Positions 43,107 to 50,653 of a DNA stretch of 64,000 bases are shown here, one piece after another. The notes beneath the pieces are model-generated. The model was not told where the DNA came from, made no database searches, and saw only the letters and a program-made list of their open reading frames with translations. The translations under genes and the position numbers were made by a program. The DNA comes from UBA5734 sp964528645 (lineage in GTDB: Bacteria > Bacillota > Clostridia > Saccharofermentanales > UBA5734). Positions within the stretch are counted from its first letter, which is position 1; each line of letters begins with the position of its first letter. The stretch spans positions 12,357 through 76,356 of the forward strand of contig CAZGSR010000008.1 in NCBI GenBank assembly GCA_964528645.1. The letters are read 5' to 3'.

Positions 43107-43170
43107 ATTATAGGATTTACACCTTGCCAGAGCTGTGTGTTTCTTGCTCAGGGGGTGGTAATAATTGCTC
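43107..43170 (-). promoter_or_regulatory. Activator-dependent promoter of the uxuB operon with paired operator
   Basis: On the minus strand the -10 is a perfect TATAAT (43107-43112), but the -35 position reads CAGCTC. Two GAGCAA half-sites follow upstream at 43144-43149 and 43165-43170, exactly 21 bp apart. The distal one lies in GAGCAATTATTACC. Two same-facing half-sites next to a poor -35 box are typical of AraC-type activation. Confidence 0.65.
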
Positions 43171-43190
43171 TTCATGTGGCTCGAAATTGT

Positions 43191-43226
43191 AAAAAAAAAC
43201 CAGCCTCCTTGTGAAGGACTGGTTTA
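43191..43226 (-). terminator. Terminator after the AraC regulator gene
   Basis: On the minus strand, AACCAG and CTGGTT arms (43198-43203 and 43219-43224) with inner CCTT/AAGG pairing are followed by nine T (43191-43199). It separates araC-type transcription from the uxuB promoter. Confidence 0.85.
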
Positions 43227-43263
43227 AAGGTTAAGTTTCCTGGTCCTATCGACCCATCGGGTT

Positions 43264-44142
43264 TCACACTTCCTCAACCACACCATGGGCAACATAATCG
43301 TAGTACTGGCGCGGTGTCATGTTGTACTCATTCCTGAAAGCCCGGAAAAAGTTGGAGTAATCGCCGAACCCAGCTTTCTGGTAGACTTCGGTGATCGGAA
43401 TATTCTTCAGGATCAACTCTTTGGCCCGGATCAACTTTTTCTGGATGATGTACCGGTGCAGGGTCGTCCCGGTCTGGTTCTTGAACTCTCGGCACAAATG
43501 GAATTTGCTGAGAAAGAAAACCTCGGTCAGGTTGTCGATTTTAATTTCTTCTTCAATATGCTCGCCAATATGTTCAATCACGGCGTCAATCAGGCGATCT
43601 TTGCGCACCTCGATCTTCGGCCGCTGTTTGACCAGGGTGATCTCTTCATTCAGGAAAAGCAGGATCTCGAGCAAGTAAGTCCTGGGATACAGGTCCTGGC
43701 CAAACCCAGTGTAGCTTTTCAAGTTAAGGAGCTTGTTGAGCAAACCGCGGAAGTGCTGCTGTTGGTCGACATCCGTCCGGATGACGTTGCGGTGCTGCGG
43801 GCCCTCAAAGCACAAAGCCAGATCGCTCTGCTCTGTCGACAGCTCCTTGAGAAAATTCCGGTTGAGCCAGAGGACGATCCGTTCATAGGGCTTGTCGAGA
43901 TCATGGATAATCGTCTGGTGCAATTCACTGGTATTCATCAGGACGATGTCCCCGGGTTTGAGATCGTAGTTGCGGCCTTCGATCTGGGAGGTGACACGGC
44001 CCTCAATCAGGAAATAGACCTCGAAAAAGTCATGGTGGTGCAAATGGATGCTGGTCATGCCCCGGTCAAAATAGTGATAGATTTCGTAATCGCTGCTCAT
44101 CATGTGCTGTCGGGTCTGGAATCGCTGTCGGCCGTTTTTCAT
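43264..44142 (-). CDS. AraC-family regulator, probable activator of the uronate genes
   Basis: A 292-residue regulator. The N-terminal cupin sensor domain shows HLHHHDFFEVYFLIEGRVTSQIEG and LKPGDIVLMNTSELHQT. The C-terminal AraC double helix-turn-helix contains LTEVFFLSKFHLCREFKNQTG and the family signature ITEVYQKAGFGDYSNFFRAFRNEYNMTPRQY. ATG 44142 is preferred because cupin homology begins just after it. It lies directly upstream of the uxuB operon with its own terminator. Three promoters in the island share paired half-sites that suit an AraC dimer, so this is the most likely factor; the second AraC gene at 57410 is an alternative. Confidence 0.9.
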   Translation of the reverse strand: MKNGRQRFQTRQHMMSSDYEIYHYFDRGMTSIHLHHHDFFEVYFLIEGRVTSQIEGRNYDLKPGDIVLMNTSELHQTIIHDLDKPYERIVLWLNRNFLKELSTEQSDLALCFEGPQHRNVIRTDVDQQQHFRGLLNKLLNLKSYTGFGQDLYPRTYLLEILLFLNEEITLVKQRPKIEVRKDRLIDAVIEHIGEHIEEEIKIDNLTEVFFLSKFHLCREFKNQTGTTLHRYIIQKKLIRAKELILKNIPITEVYQKAGFGDYSNFFRAFRNEYNMTPRQYYDYVAHGVVEEV

Positions 44143-44268
44143 TCCATTAACCTGCTCTCTTGCCCTGCTGCTGGATTTTTCAGCAGCTAGCCCCAATCAA
44201 CAACTCATTAAATTTTAAGCAAGATGAGCAAGATTTGCAAGGATATGACCGGACATTAATCAATTCTC

Positions 44269-45507
44269 TTATCTGACTGTTTTAAGGAGTCGCGGTGCAA
44301 CCAGAAAAGCCAGGATGGCAACGACCAGGGCGGTGACAAAAACGGCTTCCAGCTGCAGCCGCTTGGCCATGTAACCCAGCAGAATCGTTCCGGCACCAAT
44401 GCCGAGGTCCAGCGCCAGATAGAACGTGGCATTGGCCCGGCCACGGGCCTGGGGTGGACAACGTTTGAAAACCACTGTATTCATCAGGGGAAAGGCCAGG
44501 CCAAAGCCAGCACCATAAAGGACTGCAGAGCTGTAGAACAGGATCGGGTGGCAGGAGGCTATCAGAATAGCAAGGGCAGGTATCAGCCAACCGATCGCCA
44601 GACGAACCAGACGGAGGGTGGACAGACGGCTCACAAGGGCTGGCATAACTAAGCGGACGGCTAAGACTGCGCCAGACTGGATGGCAAAATAGGTCCCTGC
44701 AGATCCGAGGTTTTTCGTCTGGGCCAGAATCGGCATGAAACCGAGCAAGGCACCATAGGTGATCGCCAGGAAAAGCATCACAGAAGCGGGTGCCACGGCC
44801 GTCGGTTCAATCAGAGAAGAGATCTTGCGCTGCCGGCTGCTCTTTGAAGCGTCTGCCTGGTGCAGGTCAATGGGCAAAGATTCTGTATCGTGTTCTGAAG
44901 CAATGTGGCGAGACCCTGTCTGGCGGCCAAAAAGAGCGGGGATGATCACAACCGTCAAAACGCTGGTCACCAAGATGGTCTTGAAAAAGACCGGATAGCC
45001 GAAGCTTTGGGCAATGGTCAGGCCTGCAACGGGGCCCAAGGCATTGGCCAGGGACCCTGTGACCGTGTAGATGGCAATGCCAGAGCCCAGGCGCTGCGGA
45101 TGAAGGACATCAGCGATCATGGCTCCGGCGACTGTCGAGACCAGGCTGAAGCCCAAGCCCTGGACGATACGCGCGGCAATCAGCCAGACCAGCGATCCCT
45201 GATAGAGCAGCATGGCAACTCCGGCTGTGAATAAGGCTGTTCCGGCCAGATAGAGTCCAGGTTTGGACAGACGATCGATGATCTGTCCGGCAAAAGGCCG
45301 TCCCAGCATGGCAGCCAGGGCAAAGGCCCCCACCATCGCACCCGCGCTGGATGTAGAGTCATAGGCACCGACAACATAGAGGGGCAGATTGGTCGACAAA
45401 GACAGCTGCACCAGTCCGATTAAAAAGCTGATCAGAGTGATGATCGAGAAAGCCGGTGTCCAGAGGCGCAGTGTGCCAGCTGGCTGCAAACCCGAGATTT
45501 CAGCCAC
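44269..45507 (-). CDS. MFS transporter co-transcribed with uxaC
   Basis: A 412-residue major facilitator with about 12 hydrophobic segments. GRPFAGQIIDRLSKPG is the loop after helix 2, and GLGFSLVSTVAGAMIADVLHPQRLGSG follows. A long polar central loop (about residues 195-235) separates the halves. It starts with GTG 4 bp after the uxaC stop and so is coupled to it. Sugar-acid uptake or efflux is likely from context, but sequence alone points only to general MFS (drug or sugar) exporters. Confidence 0.85.
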   Translation of the reverse strand: MAEISGLQPAGTLRLWTPAFSIITLISFLIGLVQLSLSTNLPLYVVGAYDSTSSAGAMVGAFALAAMLGRPFAGQIIDRLSKPGLYLAGTALFTAGVAMLLYQGSLVWLIAARIVQGLGFSLVSTVAGAMIADVLHPQRLGSGIAIYTVTGSLANALGPVAGLTIAQSFGYPVFFKTILVTSVLTVVIIPALFGRQTGSRHIASEHDTESLPIDLHQADASKSSRQRKISSLIEPTAVAPASVMLFLAITYGALLGFMPILAQTKNLGSAGTYFAIQSGAVLAVRLVMPALVSRLSTLRLVRLAIGWLIPALAILIASCHPILFYSSAVLYGAGFGLAFPLMNTVVFKRCPPQARGRANATFYLALDLGIGAGTILLGYMAKRLQLEAVFVTALVVAILAFLVAPRLLKTVR

Positions 45508-45511
45508 GTGC

Positions 45512-46909
45512 TCAGACCAGTTTCAGGTAGCGGCCGATGTTGCGGAAGCAGACACCCTCGATGATTTCCTGCTCGATGGCTTCTGTTGCCGTGAATTCGC
45601 CATTGTCGATGTGTTCACCGACAAACTGGCACAGGACACGGCGGAAATAATCATGCCGGGTGTAGGACAAAAAGCTTCTGGAATCAGTGAGCATGCCAAC
45701 AAACCAGGGCAGCATGCTCTGGGCGGCGATCGCCTTGATATGCTCATACATGCCGTCTTTCGTATCATTGAACCACCAGGCTGAACCAAACTGGACCTTG
45801 CCGGGCATGATACCATCGGCGAAGCAGTGTGGCAGGGTGGAAAGGACCAGGTTATCCTTGCTGTTCAATGAGTACAGGATCGTCGCCGGCAATGCTCCGG
45901 CAACCTCCAGGCGGCCCAGAAACTGGGCTAGCGGCTCGGCGACCGGGAAGTCATTCATGATGTCAAATCCAGCGTCTGCCCCAAGGCTCTGGAATTTCAC
46001 CGGGTTGTTGTTGCGCAGGGCACCAATATGCAGTTGCATGACCCATTCATGTTCGTGGTAGAGCTTGGCCAGTTCGGTCAGGGTCTGGCTGCGGAAAGTT
46101 GCAATCTGGGCTGGTGTGAGGATGGCTCCGGACAGGCGGGCTTTGAGCACGGCGTCAGCTTCCGCTCTGCTCGATTCCGGCAGGTCCAGTTTTTCCAACG
46201 AATGGTCGGACATCAGGCAACCGGCTTCATCGAAGAATGCAACACGATTGCGGATGGCATCGAGCAGCGTCGCGTAATCGGTGATACCTGCCAATCCGGC
46301 CCGTTCAGAGAGCAGCCCAAGATAGTCCCGGTAATCAGGCAAATGGATGTTCAAGATCCGGTCCGGGCGGAAAGTCGGTACAACTGTGCAGACACTGTCA
46401 GGCCGGCGGGCCAATTCAAGATGGCTTTCCAATGTGTCAGTCGGATCATCAGTGGTACCGATCAGGCGAACATTGGACTGATGGATCAAGTCAGAGGGAC
46501 GCAGGTGCCGCTCCCGGATCTGGCGATTACAGGTCTCATAGATCTCATCAGCAGTCGCTTCGCTCAGTTGGTCGGTGATGCCAAAATAGGTCTTCAATTC
46601 GAGGTAAACCCAGTGGTACAAGGGGCTTCCGACCAGCCGGGCCACGGTATGGGCAAAAGCGCGGAATTTCTCCAGCGGGGAGCCATCGCCCGTGACCAGA
46701 CGTTCCGGTACGCCAGCAAAGCGCATGGCACGCCATTTATAATGGTCGTGTTTCAGCCACATGTCACTGATGTCGGAAAATTCCTTGTCCTCCAGGATTT
46801 CTTTGGCCGACAGGTGGCAATGGTAATCGAAAACAGGGGCATGTTCGGCGTAGCGGTGATACAAACGGCGGGCTGAGGGTGTGGTCAGCAACATCTCTGG
46901 TGAAAGCAT
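45512..46909 (-). CDS. uxaC: Glucuronate (uronate) isomerase
   Basis: A 465-residue amidohydrolase-superfamily isomerase converting D-glucuronate to D-fructuronate (and galacturonate to tagaturonate). Typical motifs are VFDYHCHLSAKEI, HYKWRAMRFAGV, WVYLELKTYFGI, the LIGTTDDPTDTLE loop and WWFNDTKDGM. ATG 46909 follows GGAGG at six bases; the upstream ATG at 46927 has no ribosome site. It leads an operon with the MFS gene and lies behind a paired operator (46987-47013). It feeds uxuB and uxuA. Confidence 0.96.
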   Translation of the reverse strand: MLSPEMLLTTPSARRLYHRYAEHAPVFDYHCHLSAKEILEDKEFSDISDMWLKHDHYKWRAMRFAGVPERLVTGDGSPLEKFRAFAHTVARLVGSPLYHWVYLELKTYFGITDQLSEATADEIYETCNRQIRERHLRPSDLIHQSNVRLIGTTDDPTDTLESHLELARRPDSVCTVVPTFRPDRILNIHLPDYRDYLGLLSERAGLAGITDYATLLDAIRNRVAFFDEAGCLMSDHSLEKLDLPESSRAEADAVLKARLSGAILTPAQIATFRSQTLTELAKLYHEHEWVMQLHIGALRNNNPVKFQSLGADAGFDIMNDFPVAEPLAQFLGRLEVAGALPATILYSLNSKDNLVLSTLPHCFADGIMPGKVQFGSAWWFNDTKDGMYEHIKAIAAQSMLPWFVGMLTDSRSFLSYTRHDYFRRVLCQFVGEHIDNGEFTATEAIEQEIIEGVCFRNIGRYLKLV

Positions 46910-46949
46910 GTAAATCCTCCTGATCAATCATCAACGGATCAATGTATCT

Positions 46950-47013
46950 AGTATCAATGGCTGGTAAAGGTCCTGGTGATGCAAATTTGCTGGTTAGCAT
47001 GCAAATCTTGCTG
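46950..47013 (-). promoter_or_regulatory. Activator-dependent promoter of the uxaC operon with paired operator
   Basis: On the minus strand a -10 GATACT (46950-46955) has no -35 box (CACCAG). Two CAGCAA half-sites lie at 46987-46992 and 47008-47013, exactly 21 bp apart, each inside a longer unit close to AACCAGCAAATTTGCAT. Distance from -10 to the proximal site equals that at the uxuB promoter (37 bp). Confidence 0.65.
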
Positions 47014-47041
47014 GTTGCACCCGGCCCTGAAAGGAATCTGG

Positions 47042-48130
47042 TTACTGCCTGCTCAGTTTGGCTTCATACAAGTCGAGCAGGATATCCAGAGCCCTGCGTC
47101 CTTCTTCCAGGCCGATCGCAAAGGGCTGCTCCTTAAGGATTTTCTGGTAAAAGTCAGCGATCAGCAGGGCATGGCTTTTGCCCCAGTAGGATTTGCCAGC
47201 AGGGATGAACTGGTCCACTGCTTCAGAAACGGCATCCTCCCCCGTTTTGACAATTTGGTCAAAAGGTTCGAGCAGATTGCCCGATCGGTCCAGGACAGTC
47301 AGGCGATCCGAGCCTTCCAGGCGCACCATGGCCCGCTCACAGACAATTTCCAGAAAGGGTTCTGAACTGGCAGGATAGGCATTGGTGGCATAGAACACAC
47401 CCGAGGCACCAGATGCAAAACGAAGAAGCAGACTGGCGGTATCTTCGACTTCGATCACGTCTTCTAAATGATCGTTGTACAAATGGCCTTTGACTGAAAC
47501 GACCGGTTCAGCGACGAGCCAGAGCAGCAAATCCAGGGTGTGGATGGCCTGGTTGATCATCAGGCCGCCGCCTTCGGTCGCCCAGCGTCCCCTCCAGGGG
47601 CTTTGCAGGTAATACTGGTCATCCCGCCACCAGGTGAGAAAGCCACGAGCTGCCAGAACAGGACCGAACGTCTTGGCTGCCAGAAGCTGGCGGGCCTGCC
47701 TGGCTGCAAAGTTGTACCGGTTTTGCAGGCAGACACCGAATTGCCGGCCAGACTTCTGGACAGCTTCGGCCAGAATTTCCAGGTCAGCCTTTTGGGTAGC
47801 AGCTGGTTTTTCCAGCAACACATGGCACCCTGCCTGCAAAGCCTGGCAAGCCAGCTGAACATGGGTATGGTGCGGGGTCAGGATGTGGACAACATCCGGG
47901 TGGATGGTGGCGATCAGCTCATCTTGCGTCGTGAAGATGGCAGGTTCACCCTGTCCTGACAATTCAGCTGCCTGCCTGGACAGAGCCCGTGCTGCATCGA
48001 GATCCGGATCCGCCAATCCGACCAGTTGAACGGCCTCACACTGGGCCAGAAGGCCGATGAGGTGAAGGGGCGCGATGGTCCCGCAGCCGACAAAGGCGAC
48101 CCGGATCGTCTGGTTCTGCAGGCCGCTCAT
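47042..48130 (-). CDS. Gfo/Idh/MocA-family oxidoreductase
   Basis: A 362-residue NAD(P)-dependent sugar oxidoreductase. The N-terminal Rossmann fold starts IRVAFVGCGTIAPLHLIGLLAQCEAV, and the family motif EKPAATQ follows. The C-terminal beta-sheet domain includes GGLMINQAIHTLDLLLWL with a catalytic-type His. The ATG at 48130 overlaps the isomerase stop by one base (TGATG). It likely oxidises or reduces an intermediate handled by that isomerase, but the sugar is unknown. Confidence 0.9.
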   Translation of the reverse strand: MSGLQNQTIRVAFVGCGTIAPLHLIGLLAQCEAVQLVGLADPDLDAARALSRQAAELSGQGEPAIFTTQDELIATIHPDVVHILTPHHTHVQLACQALQAGCHVLLEKPAATQKADLEILAEAVQKSGRQFGVCLQNRYNFAARQARQLLAAKTFGPVLAARGFLTWWRDDQYYLQSPWRGRWATEGGGLMINQAIHTLDLLLWLVAEPVVSVKGHLYNDHLEDVIEVEDTASLLLRFASGASGVFYATNAYPASSEPFLEIVCERAMVRLEGSDRLTVLDRSGNLLEPFDQIVKTGEDAVSEAVDQFIPAGKSYWGKSHALLIADFYQKILKEQPFAIGLEEGRRALDILLDLYEAKLSRQ

Positions 48131-49011
48131 CACAGGACCTGGTTCTGCTGGGCAGCGAGGGTGCGGAAAGCAGAAATTCCGGCAGCAAAAGCTGTCAGTG
48201 CATCTGGGTAATCGCCCCCGACACCAACGTCCTGGCCACTGCCCGGATCACCCGTCATGTGGATTTCCAAGGTTTTCAAACTCGCAAACTCAAACAAATG
48301 CGGCTCGATGGCGATCGACTGCCGGCCAGGCTTGGCAAGAAACAGCTTCAGGATCTCGGCGATCTGGCCGTCGCCCTGACCGGCAGCAACGATGTGGCCA
48401 TCGGTGTGGCGGCAATCCTTGATGTGCAGGTATTCGATCCAGGAATCCAGGTCCTTGAAAGCTTGGAGGGGGTCACTGCCAACCTGGACATAATTGGCCG
48501 GATCAAGAATCGCCCCGAGCTTGTTCTGGAATGTCTGGTGAATGTCGACACACCGTTCGAGAACATCTCCGTAGATATCTTTTTCATTTTCGTGGAACAG
48601 TCGGACACCTTCGGCATCGGCCACTTCGATCAGACGCTCCAGACGCAACATGACTTCATCACGGTACTCAGCAGAACGACCGGCTGGAACATAGAAACTG
48701 AAAATCCTCAGACGCTGGCAGTCCAGAGCATGGGCTGTCTGGCTCAGACGCTTCAGGCGCTCCAACTCTGGTGCCAAGGGACTGTCAATCTGGACTTTCC
48801 CCAAGGGTGTGGCCAGGCAATTGACCTTGAGCGACGCCTGGTCGAGCGCGGTCTTGACGCGGGCGGTCATGGTTGAATCGAAATCCGCCACGTTGATCGA
48901 GTCAACGGTGCGCAGTTCAATCCCCGGTACACGGTTGGCTATGAGGGCCGCAATCTGGCCTTCGAGATCTTGGGCTGCTTCATCGGCAAAAGCAGAAAGT
49001 AGGATAGACAT
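48130..49011 (-). CDS. Sugar phosphate isomerase/epimerase-like TIM-barrel protein
   Basis: A 293-residue xylose-isomerase-like TIM-barrel (AP_endonuc_2 family). Metal-binding acidic and His residues appear in GIELRTVDSIN, LFHENEKDIYG, GAILDPANYVQVG, YLHIKDCRHTDGH and AIEPHLFEF. Relatives include IolE, IolI and tagatose 3-epimerases. It is the first gene of a two-gene operon with the oxidoreductase and has its own paired operator upstream. AGGTG precedes the ATG. Confidence 0.88.
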   Translation of the reverse strand: MSILLSAFADEAAQDLEGQIAALIANRVPGIELRTVDSINVADFDSTMTARVKTALDQASLKVNCLATPLGKVQIDSPLAPELERLKRLSQTAHALDCQRLRIFSFYVPAGRSAEYRDEVMLRLERLIEVADAEGVRLFHENEKDIYGDVLERCVDIHQTFQNKLGAILDPANYVQVGSDPLQAFKDLDSWIEYLHIKDCRHTDGHIVAAGQGDGQIAEILKLFLAKPGRQSIAIEPHLFEFASLKTLEIHMTGDPGSGQDVGVGGDYPDALTAFAAGISAFRTLAAQQNQVL

Positions 49012-49041
49012 TGTTACACCTCGTTTGCTGTTATGACTTCT

Positions 49042-49106
49042 ATTTTGACTCTGGTCATGCTGGAATGACCTTTCTGAAGTTGCCTAAAACATGGCAATAA
49101 TTGCTC
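49042..49106 (-). promoter_or_regulatory. Probable promoter of the isomerase/oxidoreductase operon with paired operator
   Basis: On the minus strand a weak -10 CAAAAT (49042-49047) lacks a -35. Half-sites AGGCAA (49080-49085) and GAGCAA (49101-49106) are 21 bp apart. The distal unit GAGCAATTATTGCC matches the distal unit of the uxuB promoter at 13 of 14 positions. Confidence 0.55.
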
Positions 49107-49119
49107 CGAATTGATTGGG

Positions 49120-49172
49120 AAGGGACTGCCTGGCCAAAAACCTCTGCTAAGGCTCCGGCCAGGCAATCCCTT
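49120..49172. repeat. Long inverted repeat between the larA-like gene and the isomerase operon
   Basis: Arms 49120-49135 (AAGGGACTGCCTGGCC) and 49157-49172 (GGCCAGGCAATCCCTT) pair at 15 of 16 positions across a 21-nt loop. Neither side has a T tract, so it is not a standard terminator. It lies 14 bp beyond the distal operator half-site and may end the larA-like transcript in some other way or act as DNA. Confidence 0.6.
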
Positions 49173-49260
49173 AGATCCGTAGATCTGTTTGTATTGAAGA
49201 TAAATCAAACCAAGGATTTCACCTAAGCTGCAGACGACTGATGATGGTTTGGGGGATCAA

Positions 49261-49319
49261 TTATTTCGCAGCTGCTGCAATGATTTCGTCGCCACGCTTG
49301 GTCAGGCCAGCAATCGACC
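49261..49319 (-). other. Out-of-frame coding-like tail after the larA-like gene
   Basis: Directly after the larA-like stop, the -1 frame reads RSIAGLTKRGDEIIAAAAK and then TAA (49261-49263), with codon use like real genes here. The frames would join at the AAAAAA run just before the stop. It is either a relic 3' end of a deleted gene, or the real C-terminus reached through a homopolymer error or slippage. Confidence 0.35.
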
Positions 49320-50594
49320 TCAGGCGTTGAATTTTTTCTTATCCGCCCAGAGGCCAATCGCCGGGTTGGAGATGTAGAAAATCTCCTCACCGTCCGGCAA
49401 GGTGTTCCAGCCATCCTTGAGTTCGGCTGGATTGTAGCGGGCTAGAGCGTCTGACAGCTGCATGTAGTTGAAATTGACCCCTTCGACTTCTTCCCTGGTC
49501 AAGTTCTCGACCGCATACGTGATCGAGAACCGGCCATCGGACGAGCCATGAATCAGATGGGCAGCTGCAGACAAATTCTCCTGCAGGTCTTCGTTTTGTT
49601 TGTAGGCTTCGAGGACTTTCATCCGGCCGACATAGCCATATTTGCGGATCAACAGATCGATGCCTGAATCTTCGCCGAATTTGCGCACGCCTGGGGCCAG
49701 AATGATCAGTTCACCGTCATCGGCAATCGCCATCCGAGTCCGGTAGACGGACTTGTTGCCCAGCCAGGTGCTCTTGAACTCGCGCTCATCCAGGTAAACG
49801 ACCACTTTTTTCGGGGCCCGGTCGAGAAAAATCAAGTTCCGTTGTTGGCTTTGTTCCAGAGCGTTTTCAAACAGGAATCGTTCGCGACCGATGTACAGAC
49901 CCTCAAGGTTGACCTCGCCTGCGTCGACAGTCGTGACCGTCAGGATGTACATCAGGGGCATGTTCTTGATGAAATGGGTTTCGGCATAGTCGAACACTTT
50001 TCGAACTGGGGAAAAATCTTTGCCCATGACACGTTCCATGCCATAGACGGCTCCCAGGAAATGAGAGCGGTTGATGATCGTCTTGCCACCACAGCCAACA
50101 AACACATTTTTGCTGTAATTGGCCATGCCGACGACTTCGTGCGGCACAACCTGGCCAACCGAGATGACCAGGTCATAACTGGGGTCGAGCAAGAGCTTGT
50201 TGACTTCGACATCGATCGGAAAATCGATCAGACCTTCGCTGACGTCGCGGACGAAATCTGCCGGTACCGTGCCGATGTTCACAACATCATCTTTCCAGCG
50301 GTGCGGGATAATGGCCGAATAAGGCACTTGCGAGCCAAAAAATTCCAGGCATTCAGCTTCGGTCATTGGGTCATGAGTACCGAGGGCCGGCATGATGTCA
50401 ACCTGGCAGGTCTCTTTGAGCAACTCGTAGTACAGCGCTGTGATTTTTCCGGCATAAGAATGCAGGCGGGTCATGTCCGGTGGCAGAAGCAGGACTTTTT
50501 TCAAATTCTGACCCTCGATCGCTTTGGCCAGCGCTTCCAGCAGCTGTTCATCGGAGATGCGCTTGTCGGTGGCGCGGATCGATACATTGACCAT
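49320..50594 (-). CDS. LarA-family nickel-pincer racemase/epimerase homolog
   Basis: A 424-residue member of the lactate racemase (LarA, DUF2088) superfamily. Residues equivalent to those of characterised LarA are kept with the same spacing: H98 (IIPHRWKDD), H152 (VVPHEVVG), K162 (NYSK, the lysine that links the nickel-pincer cofactor) and H178 (RSHFLG). The usual GGxK is NYSK here, so it belongs to a diverged subgroup. The superfamily includes D-gluconate 2-epimerases as well as lactate racemases. Placed after gnd and among mannonate genes, a gluconate/mannonate or similar sugar-acid epimerase is a good guess. LarB, LarC and LarE are not in the window. ATG 50594 has AGAGGTG upstream. Confidence 0.85.
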   Translation of the reverse strand: MVNVSIRATDKRISDEQLLEALAKAIEGQNLKKVLLLPPDMTRLHSYAGKITALYYELLKETCQVDIMPALGTHDPMTEAECLEFFGSQVPYSAIIPHRWKDDVVNIGTVPADFVRDVSEGLIDFPIDVEVNKLLLDPSYDLVISVGQVVPHEVVGMANYSKNVFVGCGGKTIINRSHFLGAVYGMERVMGKDFSPVRKVFDYAETHFIKNMPLMYILTVTTVDAGEVNLEGLYIGRERFLFENALEQSQQRNLIFLDRAPKKVVVYLDEREFKSTWLGNKSVYRTRMAIADDGELIILAPGVRKFGEDSGIDLLIRKYGYVGRMKVLEAYKQNEDLQENLSAAAHLIHGSSDGRFSITYAVENLTREEVEGVNFNYMQLSDALARYNPAELKDGWNTLPDGEEIFYISNPAIGLWADKKKFNA

Positions 50595-50653
50595 GGAGGT
50601 CACCTCTCTCTGTTCGATTTGATCATTTTCCGATCCAGTTCTGCGCGAACGGA

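Noticed and set aside
44197..44268. Operator for the AraC gene itself at GAGCAAGATTTGC (44226-44238)
   Set aside because: It has one half-site-like sequence in the opposite orientation and no partner at 21 bp, so it does not meet the rule seen at the other three promoters.
48259..48876. Plus-strand open frame opposite the TIM-barrel isomerase
   Set aside because: It is antisense to a conserved enzyme and shows no motif.
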